Shown here: positions 9,065 to 17,007 of the stretch, piece by piece
How the letters are laid out: every line of letters begins with the position of its first letter
How positions within the stretch are numbered: position 1 is the stretch's first letter
NCBI RefSeq assembly: GCF_030464885.1
Contig: NZ_JALPRJ010000020.1
Coordinates: forward strand, 62,001-126,000
Reading direction: 5' to 3'
DNA from: Caballeronia sp. SEWSISQ10-4 2
GTDB lineage: Bacteria; Pseudomonadota; Gammaproteobacteria; Burkholderiales; Burkholderiaceae
DNA length: 64,000 nucleotides
Notes under the pieces: generated by a model
What the model was told of the DNA's origin: nothing
Seen by the model: the letters and a program-made list of their open reading frames with translations, nothing else
Databases searched by the model: none
Translations under genes and position numbers: made by a program

Positions 9065-10801
9065 ATGAAGCTTTCAGATACACGAGTTGTGACGCGACTC
9101 TCCATTGGGTTTGGCACGGTATTGCTCCTTCTCATCGCGATCGTCGGCATAGGCGTGGGAAGGCTATCGACGTTCGATGAAAGCGTGCGTCAATTGACCA
9201 ATGACCGCATACCGAAGATCGTAATTGCCAACGATTGGATTGTTCGCGTTCTGGAAACCGCGCGGCACACGCGCAACATGTTGATCCTGGACGATAAGGC
9301 CGCGATCCAGAAGGAAATAGAAGGGGTATATGACGATAAGAAAGCGCGCAGGGAATATATGGAGCAGCTTCAAAAAACGGTCGATTCGGGCAAGGAAAAC
9401 GCGTTACTTCAGGCTGTCATCGATGCCCGCGCCCGGTACACGCCGCACGAAGACGAATATCTGAAGCTCATCGCGGCGGGGCAGATCGTGACCGCTAAGG
9501 CCGTATTGCTCGAAAAGGCCCGACCCGAACAACTGGCGTATATCAGTGAGCTTGCAAAGTTCATCGATTATCAGAAAGCAGCGATAGGAACCGCTAGCGT
9601 ACGCGCTAGCGAACAATATGCTTATGGGCGCAATTTGATAGTGGGGCTGGGCGTGATTGCTGCGCTGATCGGTGTTGCGGCGGCGTTGGTTATCACGCGA
9701 GGCTTGTTGAAGCAGTTGGGCGCGGAGCCCGCCGAATTGGGCCAGGTCACCCGACGGATAGCCGGTGGGGATCTGAGTCCCGTGCCGGGCGCGCAGCGCG
9801 CACTGGCAGGCAGCGTGCTCGCCTCCATGGGAGAGATGCAGGTCAGCCTCATCAGGCTGATCGGTCAGGTTCGGAGCGCGGCTGAGGGCATCGCCACCGG
9901 ATCAAGCCAGATCGCATCGGGCAATCTGGACTTGTCCTCACGGACCGAACAGCAAGCTTCGTCGCTGCAGGAAACCGCATCGAGCATGGAGGAGCTCACG
10001 TCCACCGTGAAACAAAACGCCGAGAACGCGCAGCAGGCCAGTGGCCTGGCCGCCAACGCGTCCGAAGTGGCTCAGAAAGGCAATGCAGTCGTGAACAAAG
10101 TGGTCGAGACCATGGGGGACATCAGCCAGAGCTCAACGAAGATCGCAGACATCACCGGGATCATCGAAGGGATTGCCTTCCAGACCAACATCCTCGCGCT
10201 GAACGCAGCGGTCGAAGCCGCTCGTGCTGGCGAGCAGGGGCGTGGCTTCGCGGTCGTCGCCAGCGAAGTGCGCAGCCTCGCGCAGCGTTCGTCGAGCGCG
10301 GCAAAGGAAATCAAGGATTTGATCGCCACGTCGGTGCAAAAGGTTGAGGTCGGTTCCGCGCTGGCCGCAGACGCGGGCAAGACGATGTCGGACGTCACGC
10401 AGGCTATCTCGCGCGTGACCGACATCATGGGCGAGATCGCTGCCGCCTCCGGGGAGCAGAGCCGCGGAATCGAGCAGGTCAATCAGGCGATTACACAGAT
10501 GGACGAAGTCACGCAACAAAACGCTGCGTTGGTGGAAGAAGCAGCAGCGGCCTCTCAATCGCTGGAAGAACAAGGACGGCATTTGACGGAGTCCGTGGCC
10601 TTTTTCCGTCTCGGTGCCGCGTCTTCCGAACACTCGGTCGACCAAGCAATGGCCGCACCACGCCGCTTGGCACCGGCTCAACGCCAAACGCCACCGACCA
10701 CCAAGCGAGCCGTGCCACTCGCCAAACGAGCCACAGCGCCAGCCGGTCTGGTCCCCGCAGCGGGAACTGTATCCAATAGTGCGACGTGGGAAACTTTTTG
10801 A
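9065..10801 (+). CDS. Methyl-accepting chemotaxis protein with CheR-tether pentapeptide
   Basis: 578 residues. The ATG follows CAGGCGGGCGAC. TM1 is about residues 13-33, a four-helix-bundle periplasmic sensor (about 34-190) follows, TM2 is about 191-212, then a HAMP-like linker and a long MCP signalling domain with the invariant hairpin tip [20 protein letters not shown] near residue 370 and [10 protein letters not shown] after it. The last residues are TWETF, matching the NWETF-type pentapeptide that binds CheR/CheB on major receptors, preceded by a flexible Pro/Ala/Arg linker. The ligand is unknown. The gene directly downstream is a decayed cheW (10837 on), so this receptor has lost its linked coupling protein and would have to use one encoded elsewhere. 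Confidence 0.93.
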   Translation: MKLSDTRVVTRLSIGFGTVLLLLIAIVGIGVGRLSTFDESVRQLTNDRIPKIVIANDWIVRVLETARHTRNMLILDDKAAIQKEIEGVYDDKKARREYMEQLQKTVDSGKENALLQAVIDARARYTPHEDEYLKLIAAGQIVTAKAVLLEKARPEQLAYISELAKFIDYQKAAIGTASVRASEQYAYGRNLIVGLGVIAALIGVAAALVITRGLLKQLGAEPAELGQVTRRIAGGDLSPVPGAQRALAGSVLASMGEMQVSLIRLIGQVRSAAEGIATGSSQIASGNLDLSSRTEQQASSLQETASSMEELTSTVKQNAENAQQASGLAANASEVAQKGNAVVNKVVETMGDISQSSTKIADITGIIEGIAFQTNILALNAAVEAARAGEQGRGFAVVASEVRSLAQRSSSAAKEIKDLIATSVQKVEVGSALAADAGKTMSDVTQAISRVTDIMGEIAAASGEQSRGIEQVNQAITQMDEVTQQNAALVEEAAAASQSLEEQGRHLTESVAFFRLGAASSEHSVDQAMAAPRRLAPAQRQTPPTTKRAVPLAKRATAPAGLVPAAGTVSNSATWETF

Positions 10802-10836
10802 GCCAAATTCGGACAACACGAATAAAGGAGCCGGTG

Positions 10837-11167
10837 ATGAACATGACTCGAGACGGCAAGCACACCGCAGGGGAATTCCTCCCTTTTCAGTTGAACACGG
10901 AGGACTAAGGTGTTGAAATTCCGCGCGTTCATAGGATTCACGAATAGGTAGCACCCACGCGGATTGCCCGCGCGCCTGACTCCATCAAAGATGGGCATTA
11001 ATTGGTGGGGCGTGATGGCGTCGATTCAGGGTCGGCGGCCGAAATTTGTGGTGAAGTCGGTGAAATACAACTATCCTGCCGCCGTGATCGTGATGAATGT
11101 TGGCGCGCGCGTGGCGGGAATCGTCATCGATTCGGTCACTAACGTGGCGCTACAGGTAACGAGATGA
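10837..11167 (+). pseudogene. cheW: Decayed cheW (chemotaxis coupling protein)
   Basis: A good ribosome site (AAAGGAG, 10824-10830) precedes ATG 10837. The first 23 codons read MNMTRDGKHTAGEFLPFQL then NTED and hit TAA at 10906-10908, where CheW proteins have EEYG. Past the stop the same frame still reads GVEIPRVHRIHE, stop, VAPTRIARAPDSIKDG, which tracks the CheW core GVEILRVQEIR..VTRIANAPDFIKG. The frame then shifts by one, and 11046-11167 encodes KYNYPAAVIVMNVGARVAGIVIDS, the CheW strand usually written VVIVLNVGGRVVGIVVDSV. At least two stops and one frameshift, plus a missing C-terminus, make it non-functional. It begins 35 bases after the receptor gene, the usual MCP-cheW arrangement. 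Confidence 0.85.
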
Positions 11168-11329
11168 CGCGCGCCAATGCCGACGTGTGCAGCAGCGCAA
11201 CTTGAGAATTTTGTCGCCGCCCGAATTTTTACCAAAAAGGACATGGCGCTTGATGCGCTGCTGCCTTCCTACCTATTGAGGCTTCAATAAATGACGACGT
11301 CAATGGCCTCGATTTGTCGACGAAGGCGA

Positions 11330-11815
11330 TTAGCCAGCCTTCTCACTATGTTCCTTCTTAAGCGCGAGTGATGGTTTGCTTTCCCACCCTCGTAAGTCGT
11401 CTTCATCATTTTCTATCTCACCCTGCTCAGGTTTCTGAGCGCTGAACCCCAACGCGCTCAGAATGTTCCTGATCTGCGTTTGCCCATATTCCACTGCGTA
11501 CATCCGCGTGATGAGTACGCCAACGCGTTTGATAGTCCACAGTTGCGTACCAAAACCGTGTTCCGTTGAACTCTGCAACAGTGCTCGGCGCAACCCTCCC
11601 AATTGTGCCTCACTGAGCCTGGCCGGGCGGCCTGACCGAGGTTTGGTGCGCAACGCGTTGATTCCGCCTTTGTCCAGCCGACCTTTCCAAATGGACACTG
11701 TCTGTCGCGTCACCCCCATTGCCAGCGCGACTTCGACCACATTCCGGCCAGCCAGCAGCATCCGGCCTCCTCGCAGACGTCGCCTTGTGGTTTCGTCCAT
11801 GCATTCCGTGGGCAT
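11330..11815 (-). pseudogene. IS630-type transposase, N-terminal helix-turn-helix part only
   Basis: 161 residues from an ATG preceded by AAGGGACA. It shows the paired N-terminal domains of IS630 transposases: RRLRGGRMLLAGRNVVEVAL and GVTRQTVSIWKGRLDKGGI (helix-turn-helix), the linker TKPRSGRPARLS, and a winged helix ending YGQTQIRNILSALGFSAQKP. The frame stops after an extra acidic tail, at the point where the catalytic DDE domain would begin (the first DE(S/A)G motif is absent). No DDE sequence was found downstream at 11170-11330. It is either an orphan DNA-binding relic or the first frame of a broken two-frame element. Confidence 0.75.
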
Positions 11816-11879
11816 TGTCCCTTGATTTCGGCCAGCTAATGGGTGTCAGGTTGTCGGGTCGGTCACGTAAGATGGCGCG

Positions 11880-12032
11880 ATGAAGTAACCGAAATCCCTT
11901 TATCACGGTCACCGTTTTCCAGCTGAAGTCATCAGTTGCTCCGTGTGCTGGTATTTTCGCTTTCAGTTGAGTTTGCGCGACATCGAGGAACTGCTCTTCG
12001 AGCGTGGTGTGACCGTGACACATGAGACGGAG
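11880..12032 (+). mobile_element. IS6-family transposase 5' remnant
   Basis: From ATG 11880 the frame reads MK, stop (TAA 11886-11888), PKSLYHGHRFPAEVIS, then WYFRFQLSLRDIEELLFERG and VTVTHET. This is the conserved start of IS6/IS26-type transposases (KGHRFP..VI..AVRWYFRFxLSxRDIEELLxERG). It breaks off near 12032, where EAL-domain coding begins in the same frame. The catalytic DDE region is gone and no terminal repeats could be assigned. Confidence 0.8.
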
Positions 12033-12443
12033 GCAGTGCTGGTCGCGCTCCATCGATTGCGCGCGCTCGGCGTAAGCATTGCCATGGATGACTTTGGTAC
12101 CGGCTACTCATCGTTGAGCTATCTGACGATGTTCCCATTCGACCGAATCAAGATTGACAGGACATTCACGCTTGGACTGGCACAACGCCCCAAGTCATTG
12201 GCGGTGATTCGCGCCGTCACCGGTATGTGCACCAGTCTTGGGATTGTCAGTATCGCCGAAGGCGTCGAGACAGCCACGCAACTTGGATTGCTCGATGATG
12301 AGCACTGCGACGAAGTGCAGGGTTACCTGTTCAGTCAGCCGGGACCACAGCGGGAAGCTGAGTTGTGGCTTGAGTCCTGGAACTCGATGGAGAGCGATAC
12401 AGTAAGCGCTGGCGCCGAAATGGCCGCGAAGGATGCTTTTTAA
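11943..12443 (+). pseudogene. In-frame chimera: IS6 transposase start fused to C-terminal half of an EAL domain
   Basis: An uninterrupted 166-codon frame whose first ~28 residues are IS6 transposase and whose remainder (from about 12030) is the back half of a c-di-GMP phosphodiesterase: EAVLVALHRLRALGVSIAM, DDFGTGYSSLSYL, FDRIKID, VIRAVTG, IAEGVET, VQGYLFSQP. The segment is closely similar to the end of the complete PAS-GGDEF-EAL protein at 17008-18822. The first half of the EAL barrel, including the E-A-L residues themselves, the NLS strand and the ExTES strand, is missing, so phosphodiesterase activity is not expected. The junction looks like a deletion between an insertion sequence and a former GGDEF-EAL gene. 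Confidence 0.8.
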
Positions 12444-12573
12444 GCCTAGCGGGGTCTTTCCGTTTCGAGATGTTGAGACCGCAGAGCAAGACGACGCAGA
12501 AGACCGGGAAGACGAAATGGATATGCTACGCAGGAAGATCGAACTCGCCAGGGAGAAATTGATCACTCGCTGA
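12433..12573 (+). CDS. Possible 46-residue acidic coiled-coil protein
   Basis: ATG 12433 overlaps the end of the EAL chimera in another frame and gives MLFKPSGVFPFRDVETAEQD, an acidic stretch, and a heptad-like tail EMDMLRRKIELAREKLITR. The tail composition is protein-like rather than random. No ribosome site of note is present, and I recognise no family. It could be a frameshifted remainder of a larger gene. Confidence 0.3.
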   Translation: MLFKPSGVFPFRDVETAEQDDAEDREDEMDMLRRKIELAREKLITR

Positions 12574-12681
12574 ATCACTTTCTCACTTCGCTTCCCCAAC
12601 TGCCTGTCAGGTCGAGTTGAGGCTAATATAAGTCACATGCATGACCAGCCACTTTGTTTATCGTCAGGTGCCGGTAGATCT

Positions 12682-13293
12682 TTACAGTGCGTCAAGCACT
12701 GCATTCAGCGCGGCCGTCATCCGCGTGATCGCGTTGTCGGGCAGCAGCATCGCCAGTTGTGCCACGAAGTCGCCGTTTTCGAGTCCGAAATGGACGTGCA
12801 GCAGCAGTGCGATCTTCCAGCGCGCCGTCTCCATGATTTCCGGTGAGTCGAACCACGCGCTCGCGTCGACGAAAGTGGGCGCCGAGAAACTCAATGAGCG
12901 TCCGAGTTGTTCGAATACGCTGCTCACGCAGGCCCCAACCAGCAGGTTCGCAACGTCGGACAACATCTCGTGTTCCAGCCCGATTGCCGGATCGTCGTAG
13001 CCCATCAGTTCGCGCAACTCGGAGCGGCCATCGGGCCCGAAGAACACCACGGCCTCGCCTGAAATATCCGACTGGAATGCCTGTCGAACCAGTGGTGTCC
13101 CGCTGCCCACTTGGTCCGCGTCACGCAGCACGGTGATGAGCTCCTCTACGCTAACAAGAACGATGCGCGGCACCGATAACGTGACGAAAGTCCCAAGAAG
13201 TTGCGCGAGCGCGGCGCCGGCTTTGCCCATGCCAACATTCGTGATCTCTTGCAACGCGTCGCGCTGCAATTCCGTGAGGTTCTGGTTATTCAT
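12682..13293 (-). CDS. CheC-like phosphatase
   Basis: 203 residues from the second in-frame ATG, which has AAGGAG ten bases upstream (the upstream ATG at 13302 is too close to that site). Two copies of the CheC/CheX/FliY phosphatase helix are seen: LQEITNVGMGKAGAALAQLLG with E16 and N19, and SDVANLLVGACVSSVFEQLG with D113 and N116, the latter replacing the usual Glu by Asp. Such proteins dephosphorylate CheY-P. Its start overlaps the end of the CheY-like receiver gene by eight bases, so the two are translationally coupled and almost certainly partners. It closes a three-gene minus-strand operon kinase - receiver - phosphatase. Confidence 0.85.
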   Translation of the reverse strand: MNNQNLTELQRDALQEITNVGMGKAGAALAQLLGTFVTLSVPRIVLVSVEELITVLRDADQVGSGTPLVRQAFQSDISGEAVVFFGPDGRSELRELMGYDDPAIGLEHEMLSDVANLLVGACVSSVFEQLGRSLSFSAPTFVDASAWFDSPEIMETARWKIALLLHVHFGLENGDFVAQLAMLLPDNAITRMTAALNAVLDAL

Positions 13294-13654
13294 AAAGGCC
13301 ATACTCCTTCAGCACGGTCACAAGCTTGGCAGGATTGACCGGTTTTTGAATGAATGCTATTGCACCGAGCGCCTTCGCGCGTTCAATCGCGCCCGCTTGC
13401 ACATCCGCGGACACGACGACCACGAACACATCGAGGCCCTCTTGCCGTAGCTGGGCAAGGACCTGGAAACCGTCCATTTCAGGCATCGTCAGGTCAAGGA
13501 ACATCACCGCAGCCTTGCCCTCGTGATACAACCGGAGCGCTTCGACGCCATTGGTCGCCTGTGTGATCTCGACGTCCCAGTCTGGCGGCAGCGAGTTGAT
13601 CAGGATCTTGCGAGCCAACGCGGAATCGTCGACGACAAGTAGAGAGAGTGGCAT
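13286..13654 (-). CDS. CheY-like single-domain response regulator
   Basis: 122 residues counting from the ATG with GAGG nine bases upstream; a longer start at 13669 that overlaps the kinase stop is possible. It is a bare receiver: acidic pair D9/D10 in LLVVDDSA, phospho-acceptor D54 in MFLDLTMPEMDG, a Ser in VVVSAD at the Thr/Ser switch position, and the invariant Lys in FIQKPVNP. No output domain is present. It lies between a PAS histidine kinase and a CheC-type phosphatase, so the three can form a complete phosphorelay with its own off-switch. Likely outputs are protein-protein contacts; they cannot be read from sequence. Confidence 0.92.
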   Translation of the reverse strand: MPLSLLVVDDSALARKILINSLPPDWDVEITQATNGVEALRLYHEGKAAVMFLDLTMPEMDGFQVLAQLRQEGLDVFVVVVSADVQAGAIERAKALGAIAFIQKPVNPAKLVTVLKEYGLYE

Positions 13655-13665
13655 ACTTTTGGACC

Positions 13666-15069
13666 TCATTGGATAGGGCGCGATGGGTCGGCCGCACCAT
13701 CTTTTTGCGAAGCCGCCGTGCTGTCTGGTGCGATCTCGTGGGAGTCGTGCTCGATCGGCAGAGTGACGCGAAAAGTCGTACCGCGCCCGGGTTCGCTATC
13801 GACGTGAATGTTGCCCCGATGGGCTTGCACGATGCCGTAGGTAACCGAGAGACCAAGGCCCGTGCCCTGGCCCACTGGCTTGGTCGTGAAGAACGGTTCG
13901 AAAATGCGCGCGAGGTTCTCGCGAGATATCCCGCAACCTGTATCCTCGACTTCGAACCAGACCGCCGCGTGCGTGGCATCGGAGCGACCGGTGCGAACCC
14001 TTATCGTGCCGCGTGCGCCATCCGGCAGATGCGAACAGGCATGCGCGGCATTGATCACCAGATTGACCACTACCTGATTGATCTGCGATGCAACGCATCG
14101 GACCGACGGAATCTCGCCATAGCAGCGCACAAGGTCGGCATGGTATTTCACCTCGTTGCTGACAATGTTCAGTGTCGATTCGATGCACCGATGCAGGTCG
14201 ATCAACTCCCATGTATGAGCGCTGTCGACTCGCGAGAAATCGCGCAGATCCACGACGATATCGCGCACCCGCATCAGTCCTTCCTTCGACTCGCGCAGCA
14301 GCATCGGCGCGTCCTCCCGCATATAGTCCAGATCGGACGATGCGCGGCACGCTTGCAGGCGGGATCGCGCCTCCTCGTTGACGTCGGCTTCAGCACGCTC
14401 ATACGCGGACAAGACGCCGAATAGATCGTTTATGTATTGATCCAGCGCGTTGAAGTTCGACAGCACGAAGCCCACCGGATTGTTGATCTCATGCGCTACG
14501 CCGGCGGCGAGCTGCCCGATGGCGGCGAGTTTTTCTGACTGTACGAGCTGCTGATGCGCTTGCGCGAGCTTTCCGTTAGCTTCCGATAGTTCGTTGTTGC
14601 GCACGGTCAGTTGTGCGAGCGCGTCGGTGACCGCCTGCTGTCTCTTTTGCAATTCCTGGTACGCAATGCAGGTGTCGGTCACGTCGCTGATCGTCACGCA
14701 TACGCCCGTCACGTTGCCGTCGGCCACGATCGGGATGAACGTGCAGTTTTGCCGCATCGCGTCCGGGCCACCCGTGATGGGTCGCGTATGCTCGAAGCGA
14801 AACAGGTACGGACGATGTTCCCACGAACTGAACGCAAAGGAACCAAGAAGGAACACCGATTCAAATTTGCGCACCAACCATTTCACCGGCAGGTCAGGGA
14901 ACGCGTCGAATAACGCGCAACCGACTACATCGCTCTTGTCGCGCCCGCTGTGCAGCTCCATGAAGCGGTTCCATATCAGCACGCGCATATCGGCGTCCAC
15001 CACGAAGACACCGACGTTGACGAGGTCGGCAATGTCGATCGTGAGTGAGTCCGTTTTAGCGAGATCCAT
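13666..15069 (-). CDS. Soluble PAS-domain sensor histidine kinase
   Basis: 467 residues if translation starts at the ATG of [11 protein letters not shown]; the 58 codons upstream in frame look non-coding. There is no signal peptide or membrane helix. A PAS domain (about 10-130: [20 protein letters not shown]) is followed by a coiled coil, the H-box [17 protein letters not shown] and a HATPase with N-box ([10 protein letters not shown]), DTGCGIS, and GTGLGLSV. The H-box to N-box spacing is unusually long, with the [19 protein letters not shown] linker shared by the two other kinases of this island. The stop overlaps the receiver region, indicating one operon. The stimulus is cytoplasmic and unknown. 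Confidence 0.9.
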   Translation of the reverse strand: MDLAKTDSLTIDIADLVNVGVFVVDADMRVLIWNRFMELHSGRDKSDVVGCALFDAFPDLPVKWLVRKFESVFLLGSFAFSSWEHRPYLFRFEHTRPITGGPDAMRQNCTFIPIVADGNVTGVCVTISDVTDTCIAYQELQKRQQAVTDALAQLTVRNNELSEANGKLAQAHQQLVQSEKLAAIGQLAAGVAHEINNPVGFVLSNFNALDQYINDLFGVLSAYERAEADVNEEARSRLQACRASSDLDYMREDAPMLLRESKEGLMRVRDIVVDLRDFSRVDSAHTWELIDLHRCIESTLNIVSNEVKYHADLVRCYGEIPSVRCVASQINQVVVNLVINAAHACSHLPDGARGTIRVRTGRSDATHAAVWFEVEDTGCGISRENLARIFEPFFTTKPVGQGTGLGLSVTYGIVQAHRGNIHVDSEPGRGTTFRVTLPIEHDSHEIAPDSTAASQKDGAADPSRPIQ

Positions 15070-15366
15070 GCGGAAGACCCGATGAGTGGGCGTGAGCGCT
15101 GCCCGTTGCCAGCTTAACGGCAAGCCTGTTGGCAGGGCACATCGGGGTTTTCCATTGCGGGCCGAACCCGGGCAATCCTTCGTTTGTAGTCGACACTGTC
15201 GTGAATGACTCATCAACCAGAGTGGAGAGAACGTTGTGTTCAATCAATCGCCCGGGGGCGACGCCATCCCTCTTATTAGTCGAGTCGTGATGTTTTCCCT
15301 AATACGCGATGCGTACGATATGCCGATATCTAAGACGAACCTCAAACAAACAAAATGGGGAGCGTC
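15070..15366. promoter_or_regulatory. Divergent promoter region of the signalling island
   Basis: About 300 bases separate the minus-strand kinase-CheY-CheC operon from the plus-strand receiver/HD-GYP gene. Both promoters must lie here. The stretch 15270-15310 is A/T-richer than its surroundings (TTATTAG...TTTTCCCTAATACG). I cannot assign an operator. Confidence 0.4.
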
Positions 15367-16794
15367 ATGGCGGATCCAGAAGAAGGGCTGGGTATTTCCG
15401 GGCTGGACGGCGTGCGAGAGGCTGGTCAGGGGGACACGCATTCGGCGGCATCCACTGCGGGCGAGGATGGCACGTCCGTGCCGGTGGTGCTGCTGGTCGA
15501 CGATGAGCCGAGTGTCTTGTCGTCACTCAAACGTCTGCTCAGGCCGACTCGGTACCAGGTGCTCACGGCGGAAAGCGGCGCGGCGGCGCTGGACCTGCTC
15601 ACGTCGACCAAGGTTGACCTGATCATCTCGGACATGCGCATGCCTTATATGAGCGGAGCTGAATTTCTTGCTCAGGCACAAGCGCTTTATCCCGATACGA
15701 TGCGGATTCTGTTGACCGGGTACTCGGAGATCGAATCGGTTGTGCGCGCGATCAACGAGGGTGGGGTCTACCGCTATCTGAACAAGCCCTGGGACGACCA
15801 GGACTTGCTTCTGACGGTCGCGCAGGCGCTGGAGCAACGGCGGCTTGTCAAGGAAACAGCCCGGTTGACGGAACTGGCGCACAAGCAAAATGACGAGCTG
15901 CGGCGTTTCAACGCCGGACTCGAGACGCAAGTACTCGCTCGCACGGAGGAAATTCGCCAGACCGTGATGTTCCTTGAAGATGCGCAACGCGATCTGAAGC
16001 GCAATTTCTCGACGATGGTACAGGTGTGCGCAAGTATGATCGAGTTGCGCTGCGGCGTGCTCGGTGGCCAGTCTCTGCGTATCGGCGAAGTGGGTCGGCG
16101 TTTGGCGCTCGCATTTGGCATGAGTGGTTTGCAGGCACAGGACCTGTTCTTTGCCGGTCTGCTGCATGGCATCGGCAAGTTGTCGCTGCCGGACGAGTTG
16201 CTGCGCAAATCGCTCGATCGACTCTTGCCCGAGGAGATCCAGTTTTTTTACCAGCATCCGCTGCGTGCACAAATGGTGTTGACGCCAGTGGCGCAGCTGG
16301 ATCACGTTGCGCACATCATCCGGCATCAGTATGAGCGGTTTAACGGCCGAGGCACGCCCGACGCTTTGGCGGGTTCGGATATTCCGTTGGGATCGCGGAT
16401 TCTGGCCGTGGCGCGCGACTTCGAGGGTCTACGCAGTGGCGGTATCGTGAAGCAAGCAGCCTCGCTCGAGCAGGCGATCGTGATGCTCAAGTCGCAGGCC
16501 GGGACGCGCTACGATCCGCAGATCGTCGATCGTTTCGTGGAGTTGATGAAGGACCCGTTTGCGTTGAGCGGGGATACGCCGGTCGCGCAAATCGATGCAT
16601 CGCAGTTGCGCGAAGGCATGCGGCTCGCCGATGACTTGCGCACTAGCCGGGGCGTGCTGCTGCTGGCGAAGGACGGTGTCGTGTCGGCTCATCAGATCGC
16701 GCAGGTGAAGCGTTTTCAGGCGCAGGACGAGACACCGTTTGCCATACTGGTCCACGCCGCTGCGCAGAGCCAGCCCGAACCGGTGTACCGCTGA
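15367..16794 (+). CDS. Response regulator with degenerate HD-GYP output domain
   Basis: 475 residues from the ATG preceded by GGGGAG; an ATG four codons earlier has no ribosome site. The N-terminal receiver is intact: VDDEP (44-48), phospho-acceptor D89 in LIISDMRMP, and the switch Thr in ILLTGYS. A coiled coil (about 155-215) leads to an RpfG-like HD-GYP fold (about 216-400). The key residues are changed: LLHGIGK has H267-G268 in place of the metal-binding HD pair, and the second motif reads HQYERFNGRGTP instead of HHExxDGxGYP. A c-di-GMP phosphodiesterase with these changes is expected to be dead, so it may act as a phosphorylation-controlled scaffold or c-di-GMP receptor. It precedes the GGDEF-EAL gene by about 210 bases. 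Confidence 0.88.
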   Translation: MADPEEGLGISGLDGVREAGQGDTHSAASTAGEDGTSVPVVLLVDDEPSVLSSLKRLLRPTRYQVLTAESGAAALDLLTSTKVDLIISDMRMPYMSGAEFLAQAQALYPDTMRILLTGYSEIESVVRAINEGGVYRYLNKPWDDQDLLLTVAQALEQRRLVKETARLTELAHKQNDELRRFNAGLETQVLARTEEIRQTVMFLEDAQRDLKRNFSTMVQVCASMIELRCGVLGGQSLRIGEVGRRLALAFGMSGLQAQDLFFAGLLHGIGKLSLPDELLRKSLDRLLPEEIQFFYQHPLRAQMVLTPVAQLDHVAHIIRHQYERFNGRGTPDALAGSDIPLGSRILAVARDFEGLRSGGIVKQAASLEQAIVMLKSQAGTRYDPQIVDRFVELMKDPFALSGDTPVAQIDASQLREGMRLADDLRTSRGVLLLAKDGVVSAHQIAQVKRFQAQDETPFAILVHAAAQSQPEPVYR

Positions 16795-17007
16795 TCGCAC
16801 GGGCACAAAGCGGTGGTCGTTATAAGAGGCCCTGACGTTGTGCAACGCCGGCGTCGAATCAAGGCGCTTTAGCGACAGCACTTGACATGCAGCACTTGAA
16901 ATGCACGCCGCATCCAGATTCTGGCGTGTTTCGATATTGATCGCGTCGTGACGCTCGGGCTCGTGTCGAGACACTGCCGCGACGAGGCGGCTCAAAGAGA
17001 GGCATAG

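Noticed and set aside
10133-10954. Minus-strand frame opposite the MCP and cheW remnant
   Set aside because: Arg/Cys-rich antisense shadow with no family.
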